A stretch of 64,000 nt of DNA from Lachnospiraceae bacterium (GCA_023663655.1 JAMPGZ010000010.1:1-64000), one strand, 5' to 3'; numbered from the stretch's first letter, positions 25,504 to 35,218 are shown. The notes: generated by a model from the sequence alone, not told the origin. Numbers and translations: made by a program.

Positions 25504-27891
25504 ATGGTTAAACAATTTATAAGTTTTTTTGTTTTAGGTATGGTATTGTGCGGGTGTCTTCATGCGAAGACACCTGTGCAGTTTAAAAACCGCCTTACCG
25601 ATAATTGGATGTTTCTTCGCCAAGACATCGGCAATATATGGGAAGCCGTGCGCCCTTATAAAGCAGGCAATCCTGAAGAATTTCCAATGTGGCAACAAGT
25701 CACCCTACCCCATTGCTTCAATGCACAAGATGCGGTGGACCCCGATAAAAACTACTATCAGGGTCCGGGATGGTATAAAACTCTTCTCTCAATCGACAAT
25801 CCCCATGAAGATGGACGCATAATGCTAGATTTAGATGGAGCCGGACCTAAAACCGAAGTATATGTCTATATGACCAAGGTGGGCTCCCATGTTGGAGGAT
25901 ATGACAGTTGGAACGTCGATATCACCGATGCTGTCAATGATTTCTTGAAGAGTGACGCTGCTTCCCGTTTCGACGGCAAGGTGCCATTGAGCATACGCTG
26001 CGACAACAGCCGTGACACAGAGATGATACCGTCCGACCTTTCTGATTTCACGATTTATGGAGGTCTTTACCGCTATCTCAACCTTGTGTATCTTCCCAAA
26101 GTGTCAGTGAGCGAGCTACGCATCGAGCCGATAGTGGACAACGATTTGAAAAATGCCCGCCTCACAGTACATGGCGACTTTTACAATCCTCTCGACATTC
26201 GTTCGGCAAATGTGAAAATCGTGATCAAAGATCCGTCAGGAAAGGTGGTCGCCGACAATTCCTTGTCAGGAATCACCCCTCTCGGCAATAAGAATCTGCT
26301 TGAACTCGACATCAAAAAACCGGAACTTTGGGATGTTGACTCTCCCAAATTATATACTTGTGAAGTCACCGTTGAAGCCGATGGTCAATCATCTGTCGCT
26401 TCCGAAAAATTCGGTTTCCGCCATTTTGAATTTATCAACAAGGGTCCTTTCCATCTCAATGGACGCCGCTTGCTGCTTCGTGGCACACACCGTCATGAAG
26501 ATCATGCCGGCGTAGGATCAGCTATGACCGAAGAGCAAATGATTCACGAGATGAAAATGATGAAAGAGATGGGTGTGAACTTCATCCGTCTCGGACACTA
26601 TCAGCAATCGGAAATCATACTCAACCTTTGCGATGAGCTCGGCATTCTTGTGTGGGAAGAGATTCCATGGTGCCGTGGCGGTGTCGGCGGCGAGAAATAT
26701 CGTGGACAGGCAAAACGAATGCTCACCAACATGATCCACCAGCACTATAACCATCCCGCAGTAATCATTTGGGGTCTCGGCAACGAAAATGACTGGCCAA
26801 ACGAATTCGAGACCTACAAACAGAGCGAAATACGCGGGCTGATGAGCGAGCTTCACAACATCGCTCACAACCTCGACAACACTCGTAAAACCGCTATACG
26901 CCGATGCGATTTCTGTAGCGACATCGTTGATGTGTATTCACCTACTATCTGGGCAGGATGGTATAAAGGAAACTATGAGGATTACGTAAAGTATTCCCGC
27001 GAATATTACGACAAAGTCAACCACTTCCTGCACGTTGAATGGGGCGGCGACAGCCATCCGGGACGCTTTGTCGAGGACCTCAATCCCACCAAGCAGGACT
27101 GGTCGGAAATATATGTGGTAAAACTCATCGACTGGCACCTGAAAGAGCAGGAGAATATGCCATGGCTCACAGGAACCGCCTACTGGCCTTTCAAAGACTT
27201 CGCAACCCCCGTCCGCCCGGAAAATCCGGTTCCCTACGTCAACCAGAAAGGAGTGCTTGAACGTGACTTCACCAAAAAGGAAGCTTATTATGTGTTCAAA
27301 TCCTACTGGACAAACGAACCGATGATCCACATCATCGGACATTCTCAGCCGACACGCTGGGGAGAAGCCGATGAAGAAAAAGAGGTGCTCGTATATTCCA
27401 ATTGCAAAGAGGCAGAACTTTTCATCAACGGAGTCAGCCAAGGCAAAAAGAAACGCAACAGCCAGGATTTCCCGGCGGCAGGACTTCGTTGGAATGTCAA
27501 ACTAAATCCCGGTGAGAATAAAATCGAGGCAGTCGCAACAGCTCCCGACAAATCAATAGTAAAAGATGCCATCACGCAATCTTATCAAACCGAGAAATGG
27601 GGTGATGAAGCGAAACTCATAGTCACTTCACAACAGCTCGACGACAACACCACTCTTGTAAAAGTAAAGGTTGTTGACAACAACGGCACTCCTTGTCTTG
27701 ACTCAAAGCGATTCATTCGTTTTGAAATTGCCGGCGACGGCGAATTGCTTAAAAATCTCGGCACAGCCGGAGGCTCGTCTAAAGTTCAGGCGGCAAACGG
27801 AAATGCCTCGATAAAAGTAAAGAACGGATCAGGAAAATCAATCGTCGCCGTCAAGTCCGACAATATGGAAACTCAATTTATCAACATTTAA
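25504..27891 (+). CDS. GH2 beta-glycosidase (galactosidase/glucuronidase type)
   Basis: The 795-residue protein has an export signal (FFVLGMVLCGCLHAK, possibly a lipoprotein). A GH2 sugar-binding domain follows (WMFLRQDIGNIWEA to GPGWYKTLLSI), then an Ig-like domain and the TIM-barrel (HLNGRRLLLRGTHRHEDHAG). The acid/base is E428 (WGLGNENDWP) and the nucleophile E512 (LHVEWGGDS). A C-terminal Ig-like domain (DUF4982-like) follows. The family removes terminal beta-linked Gal, GlcA or Man; the exact sugar cannot be read here. Beta-glucuronidase or beta-galactosidase would fit the uronate-directed neighbours. Confidence 0.9.
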   Translation: MVKQFISFFVLGMVLCGCLHAKTPVQFKNRLTDNWMFLRQDIGNIWEAVRPYKAGNPEEFPMWQQVTLPHCFNAQDAVDPDKNYYQGPGWYKTLLSIDNPHEDGRIMLDLDGAGPKTEVYVYMTKVGSHVGGYDSWNVDITDAVNDFLKSDAASRFDGKVPLSIRCDNSRDTEMIPSDLSDFTIYGGLYRYLNLVYLPKVSVSELRIEPIVDNDLKNARLTVHGDFYNPLDIRSANVKIVIKDPSGKVVADNSLSGITPLGNKNLLELDIKKPELWDVDSPKLYTCEVTVEADGQSSVASEKFGFRHFEFINKGPFHLNGRRLLLRGTHRHEDHAGVGSAMTEEQMIHEMKMMKEMGVNFIRLGHYQQSEIILNLCDELGILVWEEIPWCRGGVGGEKYRGQAKRMLTNMIHQHYNHPAVIIWGLGNENDWPNEFETYKQSEIRGLMSELHNIAHNLDNTRKTAIRRCDFCSDIVDVYSPTIWAGWYKGNYEDYVKYSREYYDKVNHFLHVEWGGDSHPGRFVEDLNPTKQDWSEIYVVKLIDWHLKEQENMPWLTGTAYWPFKDFATPVRPENPVPYVNQKGVLERDFTKKEAYYVFKSYWTNEPMIHIIGHSQPTRWGEADEEKEVLVYSNCKEAELFINGVSQGKKKRNSQDFPAAGLRWNVKLNPGENKIEAVATAPDKSIVKDAITQSYQTEKWGDEAKLIVTSQQLDDNTTLVKVKVVDNNGTPCLDSKRFIRFEIAGDGELLKNLGTAGGSSKVQAANGNASIKVKNGSGKSIVAVKSDNMETQFINI

Positions 27892-27905
27892 ATTTAGAGA
27901 AGCCG

Positions 27906-29075
27906 ATGAATAAATTAATATCATTCCTCTGTGCCGCCGGAGCCTCATCCATTCTTTGCGCCTGCACCATGGTCAGCGCTGAAGAAAAGCTGGTAATGGA
28001 ACCGTTGCAGAAAACGATTTTGGAACGCACAGCAAAGGATCTCGAATCCCAACCGGCAACAGTGACCTGTTTCATAGCTGAACGCAGTGCCGGCACAAAA
28101 CATGATTTTTATTCAGAAGGCGACTACTGGTGGCCTGATTCCCTGAATCCCGACGGTCCCTACATACGCCGCGACGGAGAAACAAATCCCGACAATTTCG
28201 TGGAGCACCGTCATGCAATGATCCGCTTCAGCCGCATAGTGGGAAATCTTACGTCAGCCTATCTGCTCACCGGCGACAGGCAGTATCTTGACCCTGCCAT
28301 AAAGCATATCAGGGCATGGTTTATCGACGAGGAGACACGCATGAACCCACATCTGCTCTATGCGCAGGCAATAAAAGGAATTGCTACAGGACGCGGCATC
28401 GGCATCATCGACACAGTGCATCTCATCGAAGTGGCTCAGTCACTAATGAAACTCGAAGAAAAAGGAGCAATTTCACAAAAAGATCTTGCCGGTGCCAAAG
28501 AATGGTTTCGTCAATATCTCTCATGGATGAAAACCCATCCCTACGGAGTCAATGAGATGAACGCCACCAATAACCACGGCACCTGTTGGGCTATGCAGGC
28601 AGCAATGTTTGCCAAGTTAATCGGTGACAAAGAGACCATGAAGTTCTGTGCCGACAGGTTCAAAAATGTGTTTATCCCCAATCAGATGGCAGCCGACGGA
28701 AGTTTCCCTCAGGAACTCGCACGCACAAAACCCTACGGATATTCACTGTTCAATCTTGACGCAATGGCAACACTGTGCCAGATTCTCTCCAACGAGGACG
28801 ACAATCTGTGGGAATACACCACTCCCGATGGAAGAAACATGAAAAAAGCAGTAGAGTTCATGATGCCTTATATTGCCGACAAGGGCAAATGGGAATATGG
28901 CAAAGACGTGATGTATTGGGACGAATGGCCCGTAGCCCACCCTGCTCTTCTTTTTGCATGGATGAACTATGGTGACGAGCGTTATTATGCCAACTGGGCA
29001 AAATATGAACATTTCCCGGAAAATGAGGAAGTGATACGCAATCTCCCCATCAGGAATCCTATCATCTGGCTATAA
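27906..29075 (+). CDS. Alginate-lyase-fold polysaccharide lyase (PL38-like)
   Basis: The 389-residue protein has an export signal (Cys18/Cys20 in SSILCACTMVS, possibly a lipoprotein). It has the (alpha/alpha)-barrel of the Alginate_lyase family: DYWWPDSLNPDGPYIRRDG, FVEHRHAMIRF, then NATNNHGTCWAMQAA with N222-N223-H224 likely in the active site, and DGSFPQELARTKPYGYSLFN. PL38 members are described as glucuronan/alginate-type lyases, which would give the unsaturated ends that GH88 and GH105 remove. PL5 is the alternative family. It follows the GH2 gene by 14 bp and is followed by a GH105 gene after 26 bp. Confidence 0.75.
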   Translation: MNKLISFLCAAGASSILCACTMVSAEEKLVMEPLQKTILERTAKDLESQPATVTCFIAERSAGTKHDFYSEGDYWWPDSLNPDGPYIRRDGETNPDNFVEHRHAMIRFSRIVGNLTSAYLLTGDRQYLDPAIKHIRAWFIDEETRMNPHLLYAQAIKGIATGRGIGIIDTVHLIEVAQSLMKLEEKGAISQKDLAGAKEWFRQYLSWMKTHPYGVNEMNATNNHGTCWAMQAAMFAKLIGDKETMKFCADRFKNVFIPNQMAADGSFPQELARTKPYGYSLFNLDAMATLCQILSNEDDNLWEYTTPDGRNMKKAVEFMMPYIADKGKWEYGKDVMYWDEWPVAHPALLFAWMNYGDERYYANWAKYEHFPENEEVIRNLPIRNPIIWL

Positions 29076-29101
29076 TTCAAGTACCCGACCAACCGATCGT
29101 T

Positions 29102-30391
29102 ATGAAAAATATTATAACAACGTGTGCTGCCGCAATAGCGGTTTCACTGCCCGCATTCGTCTCAGCTCAGACATCATCTTACAAGACTACCGGATATGTC
29201 ACCGATGAAAACCACGTGACCCGTATGGTGACTCAAGAGGTGTCGACTCGTCTACGCCGAACCACTTCCCAAGGTGATCCGGAAGCGAGACTGCCCTATA
29301 CACCGGGGATGACTCCCGAAAAACTTGCAATACCCCTTTCGGAATCGGTGATGGCACGTTATCCCGATTACAAAAACGCCTACTGGAAGGACTACACTTA
29401 CGTTCAGGGCTATATGCTGGACGCGATGGACAGGCTGGGGCAACTGCAAAACGATCCCAAATATACTGCCTACATGAAAAAATACATCGACAATTTCATT
29501 GACGATGAAGGCAACTACAAGGGTGGAGCGCTTACCAATCTTGACAACTTCATGACCGGCTCGGCATTCTGCACGCTTTACAAGCGCACAGGCAACGAAC
29601 GCTACAAAAAAGCCACATTACAAATTTTAGAGGGCGTAAATTCATATCCCAGCTCCGACGGACAATTCTGGCACGGCAACAAATCACCTAATATGTGGAT
29701 CGATGGCGTGTTCATGATGCAGATGTTCCTCATCAGATGTGCGGAGAATGTGGGCGAGGCTGAATTCTGCCTTGACACCGCTTGCCGCAATATAATTGCA
29801 GCAGCACGCCATCTGCAACGTCCCGACGGACTTGTCCTACATGCATGGACTACCGAACCGGAAAAAGCTGAATGGGCAGATAAGAGCACCGGATTGTCAC
29901 CTGAAGTGTGGAGCGAAGGCATGGGATGGTATTCTCTTGTTGTTCCGGAGTTGCTCGCGGTTCTTCCAAAAGATCATCCTGATTATCCAGCCGTGTTGAA
30001 AATATACCAAAATATGGCACGAGGGCTGAAAAACGCTCAGGATCCACGCACCGGAGGATGGTTTATGGTTGTGGACAAGGGGGACAATCCGCTCAACTTC
30101 ATCGACCCGTCGGGCACTGCCATGTTCACCTACTCTATTCAACGCGGCATTGACTTAGGTTTGCTTAAAGAAAAAGAATACGCACCCGTAGCACAACGAG
30201 GCTACCGCAGCCTATTCCCTTTTATCACGGTCAACACCCAAGGGTTGCTCGATGTGATCGGGGCTTGTGACGGTGTGGTAATCAAAAAGGATTTCAACTC
30301 ATACGTCACTGTGCCAAAAATCCTTAACGCTAAAGAGGCTGTCGCCGGAATCCTATGGGCGGCGGTCATAATGGAAAAAGATAATCTATAA
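29102..30391 (+). CDS. GH105-type unsaturated uronyl hydrolase
   Basis: The 429-residue protein has a signal peptide (ending near FVSAQ). It has the GH105 barrel with catalytic D201 (MWIDGVFMMQMF) and the blocks PEVWSEGMGWYSLVVPELL and DPSGTAMFTYSIQRG. It is closely related to the N-terminal domain of the propeller fusion but lacks the propeller and ends at the usual length. An N-terminal extension of about 60 residues precedes the barrel. It is the last gene of the enzyme run and is followed by a terminator. Confidence 0.88.
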   Translation: MKNIITTCAAAIAVSLPAFVSAQTSSYKTTGYVTDENHVTRMVTQEVSTRLRRTTSQGDPEARLPYTPGMTPEKLAIPLSESVMARYPDYKNAYWKDYTYVQGYMLDAMDRLGQLQNDPKYTAYMKKYIDNFIDDEGNYKGGALTNLDNFMTGSAFCTLYKRTGNERYKKATLQILEGVNSYPSSDGQFWHGNKSPNMWIDGVFMMQMFLIRCAENVGEAEFCLDTACRNIIAAARHLQRPDGLVLHAWTTEPEKAEWADKSTGLSPEVWSEGMGWYSLVVPELLAVLPKDHPDYPAVLKIYQNMARGLKNAQDPRTGGWFMVVDKGDNPLNFIDPSGTAMFTYSIQRGIDLGLLKEKEYAPVAQRGYRSLFPFITVNTQGLLDVIGACDGVVIKKDFNSYVTVPKILNAKEAVAGILWAAVIMEKDNL

Positions 30392-30494
30392 AAACAACGA
30401 TAAAAATATCAATTAGCACTGTTTGAATCTAATATGACTGACACACGCATGGTGGGCGACCATCGAATATGACAATTAATACACTGTGAATTGT

Positions 30495-30534
30495 GAGCTT
30501 CCGTGAATAGATTTTCATGGAAGCTCCTTTATTA
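30495..30534 (+). terminator. Terminator of the PUL enzyme operon
   Basis: GAGCTTCCGTG (30495-30505) pairs with CATGGAAGCTC (30516-30526), 11 bp with one wobble, then CTTTATTAAT. Confidence 0.6.
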
Positions 30535-30619
30535 ATACTCCTGAGTGATAATCATCAAAACAATCAATGCGTCAAAAGCATTATATATAATAAGGGTAAT
30601 AATTAATTCACTGTTAAGA

Positions 30620-31363
30620 ATGAAGGTTGGATACTTTGTGCCATGTTATGTAGATATGCTCGCTCCGCAAGCTGCTATCTCAAGCTACGAGCTCCTTAAG
30701 AAACTGGGGCTTGACGTTCACTATATCGAGCGCGCCACCTGCTGCGGATTGCCATTGACCGACATGGGATATGGCAAGAAATCATGCAAGATCGAGCAAA
30801 ATCTCATTAATAATCTCACCGGATATGATTATATCGTGATTCCATCGGGAATATGCACCGATCAGATGCGTAATGAACTAACCGACATCGAGCAAACTCC
30901 CGAGGTGAAGCACATACGTGAGACATCCCATGACCTTGTGGAATTTCTCCACGACATAATCCAAGTCAAGGAATTGCCTTGGGCGAAGTTTCCTCATAAA
31001 GTAGGACTTCACAACGGCTGCCACTCGCTAAGGTCATTGATGCAAGCACGCCCGTCGGAGCTGATGATTCCCGATTTCTCCAAAACAGCCGACCTGCTCA
31101 ATCTGGTCGAAGGTCTTGAGGTAGCTTATGCCACACGCCGCGATGAATGCTGCGGATTCGGAGGCACATTTTCGATATGGGACGAAAGCTGCTCCGGACA
31201 GATGGGTCTCGATAAAGTCAACGACTATGTGAGAAACGGCATCGAATATGTCACGTCAGCCGATTTCTCGTGCCTTCTCCACCAATCATGTGTGGCACGA
31301 AAGCACCACCTCCCTGTGAAAATGTACTATATTGCTGAAATACTAAATGGAGATGCATCATGA
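30620..31363 (+). CDS. lutA: L-lactate oxidation complex, Fe-S subunit LutA
   Basis: The 247-residue protein carries two CCG domains of Fe-S oxidoreductases: ERATCCGLPLTDMGYG near the N-terminus and LHNGCHSLR with RRDECCGFGGTFS near the C-terminus. These bind a noncanonical Fe-S cluster. In LutABC the complex oxidises L-lactate to pyruvate. The start at 30620 (MKVGYFVPCYVDML) is chosen because the family begins here; an upstream in-frame ATG at 30545 gives a poorly matching extension. It overlaps lutB by 4 nt (ATGA). Confidence 0.92.
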   Translation: MKVGYFVPCYVDMLAPQAAISSYELLKKLGLDVHYIERATCCGLPLTDMGYGKKSCKIEQNLINNLTGYDYIVIPSGICTDQMRNELTDIEQTPEVKHIRETSHDLVEFLHDIIQVKELPWAKFPHKVGLHNGCHSLRSLMQARPSELMIPDFSKTADLLNLVEGLEVAYATRRDECCGFGGTFSIWDESCSGQMGLDKVNDYVRNGIEYVTSADFSCLLHQSCVARKHHLPVKMYYIAEILNGDAS

Positions 31364-32745
31364 GCCAAGTAAACCAAGTAAAACTCGGAGCACGCTTCAT
31401 AGCTGACGAAGCCCACCGCGTGAGCCACGACTGCTGCTTGTGGGCGGCACGTATGCGCCGCGATTCAGTCGCCGCTGCCATTCCGGAATGGGAGGAAATG
31501 CGCCAATTGGCATCAGAGATAAAGATGCACACTTTGAGTCATCTTGATGAATATCTTGAAATGTTTGAGAAAAATCTCAAGGCTAACGGTGTAATCGTGC
31601 ATTGGGCAAAAGACGCTGATGAACACAACAGCATCGTAGCCGACATTTTTGCCAAGCACAATGTGAAAACAGTCACCAAGGGAAAATCGATGCTGATGGA
31701 CGAATGCGGAATGACCCCTTATCTCGAAAAACAAGGTATCGAGGTTTATGAAGCTGACCTCGGTGAACGCATTCAGCAGCTCGACCATCAACGCGCATCA
31801 CACATTGTGATGCCGGCAATCCATAAATTGCGCACCGACGTAGCTCGTCTTTTTGCCGAAAAGCTCGGCAGCGATCCCGAGAATGACGATCCGAAGTATC
31901 TTAACAGCGTGATGCGGCACGACATGAGAAAAAATTATATCAAAGTCGATGCCGGAATGAGTGGAGTCAATTTCGGAATAGCGGAAACCGGCGGAATTGT
32001 CGTGTGCACAAATGAAGGAAACGCCGACATAAGCGCCGCACTGCCTCCGCTATATGTGGCAAGCATGGGCATAGAAAAGATAATACCACGACAGCAGGAC
32101 CTCGCTCTATTCATCCGGTTGCTGTCGCGTAGTGCTTTAGGACTGAACATTACTCAATACACCAGCCATTACCATGGACCTCGGAAAGGACAGGAGATGC
32201 ACCTCATCATCGTCGACAACGGACGCACCCAGCGACTCATGGCTGAACATTGGGAAGTGCTGAAATGCATAAGATGCGGAGCTTGCATGAACACCTGCCC
32301 AGTTTTTCGCCGCACATCAGGATTGAGCTATGACGCGCCTTATATGGGACCTATCGGCATTGTACTTGAACCAAGCTACGACATCGACAGCTACGCACGT
32401 CTGCCCTACTCATGCACTCACTGCGGTTCTTGCGGCAATGTATGCCCGGTGAAAGTACCAATCCCAAAGCTGGTGTTCTACTGGAGACGCAAGGTTGTGG
32501 ATGAACGGTATGACGAACCGGTGCATCGAGCTGAAGAAACCGCAATGGAGATTGTGCTGAGAAATTCCACCAATTTCCAATTGAGCGAACGTCTCGGTCT
32601 GTGGGCATTGCGCACACTACCCGACGCCCTTCTTGAATCACGTCTAAACCCTTGGGCTACATGGCACGACAATCCGGTTCCTCCCGCCGAAACTTTCCGC
32701 CAGTACTATAATAAAAATCTAAAGAAAAATGACTCCGATGAATGA
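31360..32745 (+). CDS. lutB: L-lactate oxidation complex, ferredoxin-type subunit LutB
   Basis: The 461-residue protein has an LUD domain in the N-terminal half (CTNEGNADISAALPPLYVA). Two 4Fe-4S motifs follow, KCIRCGACMNTCPVFRR and SCTHCGSCGNVCPVKVP. A DUF3390-like C-terminus (NPWATWHDNPVPPAETF) completes the LutB layout. It passes electrons from lactate oxidation. It overlaps lutA by 4 nt and lutC by 17 nt, so the three are translated together. Length is normal. Confidence 0.93.
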   Translation: MSQVNQVKLGARFIADEAHRVSHDCCLWAARMRRDSVAAAIPEWEEMRQLASEIKMHTLSHLDEYLEMFEKNLKANGVIVHWAKDADEHNSIVADIFAKHNVKTVTKGKSMLMDECGMTPYLEKQGIEVYEADLGERIQQLDHQRASHIVMPAIHKLRTDVARLFAEKLGSDPENDDPKYLNSVMRHDMRKNYIKVDAGMSGVNFGIAETGGIVVCTNEGNADISAALPPLYVASMGIEKIIPRQQDLALFIRLLSRSALGLNITQYTSHYHGPRKGQEMHLIIVDNGRTQRLMAEHWEVLKCIRCGACMNTCPVFRRTSGLSYDAPYMGPIGIVLEPSYDIDSYARLPYSCTHCGSCGNVCPVKVPIPKLVFYWRRKVVDERYDEPVHRAEETAMEIVLRNSTNFQLSERLGLWALRTLPDALLESRLNPWATWHDNPVPPAETFRQYYNKNLKKNDSDE

Positions 32746-33322
32746 ATCACGCCAGATAATACTCGACACCATCCGCCGTTCAACCCACGGTGATTTTCCT
32801 CTGCCCGATGTGCCTTCATTTGCGATTCCGGGCGACGCTGTTGAAAATTTCATAAGCAATCTTGAAAGTTTTGATGGAAAGGCTGTCACACTGGCATCAC
32901 GACAGGATGCTATAAAATGGCTTGAAAAGAACATACGCGCCGATGAAAAAATAATCTTTTCAGCATTGAATGACTTCTCGGGAAATTTCCCGATTAAAAA
33001 TGTGGAAGATCCACATAATGCCCATGTGATTGACATTTGCATCGGAGAAGGGAAACTGGGTGTCGGTGAATCAGGATCCGTGTGGGTGACCGACACATCC
33101 TTAGGAAAAGCGGCGTGCGCATTGATGTCGACCGACCTCTATCTGCTGCTTGACAGGACACTCATAGTACCAGGAATGCACGAGGCTTACAGAAAAATCA
33201 ATCTACGAGCCGAACCCTACGGCTCATTCTTCTCCGGACCGTCGGCAACTGCCGATATTGAAGCAGTAAGAGTGACCGGAGCGCAAGGAGAAATATCGCT
33301 CACCGTGCTGATATACGGATGA
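32729..33322 (+). CDS. lutC: L-lactate oxidation complex, LUD-domain subunit LutC
   Basis: The 197-residue protein is a LUD (DUF162) domain: IGEGKLGVGESGSVWVTD and the closing FSGPSATADIEAVRVTGAQG are the family signatures. It is the third LutABC subunit. ATG 32729 is taken; ATG 32738 (MNESRQ) is equally possible. It overlaps the end of lutB. Confidence 0.9.
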   Translation: MTPMNESRQIILDTIRRSTHGDFPLPDVPSFAIPGDAVENFISNLESFDGKAVTLASRQDAIKWLEKNIRADEKIIFSALNDFSGNFPIKNVEDPHNAHVIDICIGEGKLGVGESGSVWVTDTSLGKAACALMSTDLYLLLDRTLIVPGMHEAYRKINLRAEPYGSFFSGPSATADIEAVRVTGAQGEISLTVLIYG

Positions 33323-33330
33323 TATGCAAT

Positions 33331-33367
33331 AAAAAAATGAAAGTGCGCTTCTTCACAGAAGCACACT
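33331..33367 (-). terminator. Intrinsic terminator of the candidate small RNA
   Basis: AGTGTGCTTCT and AGAAGCGCACT (minus strand) pair over 11 bp around GTGA, followed by TTTCATTTTTTT. The same stem could stop lutABC transcripts from the other side, though that side lacks a U tract. Confidence 0.7.
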
Positions 33368-33529
33368 CCCTCATAACCAAAATTCAAGTATATATTCTCA
33401 GAGTCTAACAAAATGTTGCCATAGGGCTACAATTGCTATAGCCCGGGGAAACGTCCAGCCATTAAGGTAGATGTAGAATGAAGAGTGGATTTTGACTGTG
33501 TTTTTCCCGAGCTTGTTCACTTTCGTCAA
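33331..33529 (-). ncRNA. Candidate ~200-nt small RNA
   Basis: The minus strand has a -7 box TAACTTTG at 33537-33544, then a 5' hairpin AGCTTG/CAAGCT, a hairpin AGCTCGGG/CCCGGGCT, a hairpin GGGCTA/TAGCCC that competes with it, and finally an 11-bp terminator hairpin (33342-33367) with a run of seven Ts. No open frame of note is present. The size and isolated position fit a regulatory RNA; a Bacteroidales 6S-like RNA is one possibility, but I could not verify the closing stem. Confidence 0.45.
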
Positions 33530-33536
33530 GCTGGTG

Positions 33537-33544
33537 CAAAGTTA
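33537..33544 (-). promoter_or_regulatory. -7 promoter box of the candidate small RNA
   Basis: The minus strand reads TAACTTTG, an exact TAnnTTTG match. No convincing -33 element was seen. Confidence 0.45.
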
Positions 33545-33778
33545 CGGCTTATTTTTGATTCCGCTGTAATAAAATTAGGTAATTAATCTAAAAACGATTC
33601 TGAATCATTCGCAATAATAACACACAATAAATCAAGCCTATACCCGAACAGGCATAAGCTCGCCGCCTATTTTAATGCCGATTTATAAACATCTTTTTGG
33701 TTAAAACAATCGGCACGAGATTTTCACGCCGAATAATACGTATTAACCGACATTTGCCGTGCCATCACGCTTGCAAAA

Positions 33779-34678
33779 TCATATCCATGACTTCTGCCGC
33801 TCCCTGACAGCAAGAGACTCACTCAGCAATTTAATAAATTCCTGCATCGAGCGTTTTCTATAACTGTCCCTCAAAGTATGCACACATCCCGCCATCTCAT
33901 TTTGTGGAATATCAAGCGGCACAGCCTTGACTCCTGTTTCATTGTGGATGGTAGCCTCAGCAAGAACTGTCACGAGCCTTGTCTGCCTTATAATTTTCAA
34001 CAGGATATTGACCTCATTGAGCTCTACATGTATTTTAAACTTGTTATATGGCGTCACCAGATGATCAAAATAGTTCCTTGCTTGCAATCCGCGCACAGGC
34101 AATGCCAGATCATACTTCTCCAGCTCGTTAAGCGTCACCATCTTTTTCGCGGCAAGTGGATGAGCTTCGTCAACTATCACCGACAGACAATTCTGGAACA
34201 ATATATGTGATTCAATTCCATCAACAGGCACCGTAGGCTTAAACGCAAGTACAAAATCCACGACGCGTTCACGCAGCATATCCATAAGCTCAACCATGGG
34301 CTTATAGTAGATGTTGAGTTTTATTTTCGGATAGACACGCATGAATGCGACAAGAGTTTCCGTAAGTATGGGGCTGAAAGAATAAGTGACTCCGATATTG
34401 AGAGTCCCTGTCTCCATATTATTCAGGTCAGCGATTTTGGCACAGCATAATTCCGAGGATTTTATCGTGTCAAGCGCATACGGCATTAATTCCCTACCCG
34501 CTTCAGTGAGAGTGACGTTACGGCTTGTGCGATACAGCAATTGCGCGCCAAGCTCATATTCGAGCTGCTTGACTTGCTGCGACAACGTGCTCTGTGTGAC
34601 ACAAAGCTGTCGCGCCGCCTCAGAAAAATTCAATGTTTCCGCGACCTTGACAAAATATTTTAACTGACGTATCTCCAT
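33779..34678 (-). CDS. LysR-family transcriptional regulator
   Basis: The 299-residue protein has the LysR winged helix-turn-helix at residues 1-60 (MEIRQLKYFVKVAETLNFSE, TQSTLSQQVKQLE) and a substrate-binding-like effector domain from about residue 90 (LNIGVTYSFSPILTETLVAF). The effector is unknown. It follows the split exporter genes by 42 bp on the same strand and may be part of that operon or regulate it. The redox Cys pair expected of OxyR was not clearly identified, so I do not name it. Confidence 0.88.
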   Translation of the reverse strand: MEIRQLKYFVKVAETLNFSEAARQLCVTQSTLSQQVKQLEYELGAQLLYRTSRNVTLTEAGRELMPYALDTIKSSELCCAKIADLNNMETGTLNIGVTYSFSPILTETLVAFMRVYPKIKLNIYYKPMVELMDMLRERVVDFVLAFKPTVPVDGIESHILFQNCLSVIVDEAHPLAAKKMVTLNELEKYDLALPVRGLQARNYFDHLVTPYNKFKIHVELNEVNILLKIIRQTRLVTVLAEATIHNETGVKAVPLDIPQNEMAGCVHTLRDSYRKRSMQEFIKLLSESLAVRERQKSWI

Positions 34679-34720
34679 CCGGCTCCCTACATTGTTTTTG
34701 CAAAAATAATCATAATAAAA

Positions 34721-35203
34721 TTATCGCGTGGCTTGAAACGAAACTTTCTTGAATATAAATATAGGAATTGTGCCGCCGATCACAAGGCACAGCAACAGGC
34801 TCATGCACATGAGACCATTCTGCATGAACAATGGGAAATAATGGTCAAACGCTCCTTCCGATTGCCTCAACACACACATTGCAAGACCTCCGAATGCCTT
34901 GTATGCATAAATTCCGGGAATCATGGGAAGCAACGCAGGAAATAGACAGGTTTCCGCCGGAGTGCGGGACAATGGCGACAGAAACACAGCAAGGAGTCCC
35001 ACAACAAATGCGGCACACAGCGTGGCAGGAACTATGTGAAGCGGTTCAGGAAGAGCTGTGGTCAATAAAAACCGCCCTGCATGGCCCACCGCTGCAATAA
35101 CGGCACAATAGATATAAGCCCTCGCAGGCGGATTGCTGATAGCAGCAAATCCGATAGCCGCTATCGCTGAAAATAATGCATCCTGAAAAATTTGAATCAT
35201 CAT
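34721..35203 (-). CDS. Split ThrE-type exporter, small subunit (YjjB-like)
   Basis: The 160-residue protein has four to five membrane segments and matches the ThrE_2/DUF3815 half of threonine/serine exporters (PALLPMIPGIYAYKAFGGL). In E. coli the homologue YjjB works with YjjP in succinate export. The partner half is encoded 15 bp upstream. Substrate is inferred from the family only. Confidence 0.8.
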   Translation of the reverse strand: MMIQIFQDALFSAIAAIGFAAISNPPARAYIYCAVIAAVGHAGRFLLTTALPEPLHIVPATLCAAFVVGLLAVFLSPLSRTPAETCLFPALLPMIPGIYAYKAFGGLAMCVLRQSEGAFDHYFPLFMQNGLMCMSLLLCLVIGGTIPIFIFKKVSFQATR

Positions 35204-35218
35204 AACATAAAAGAGTGT

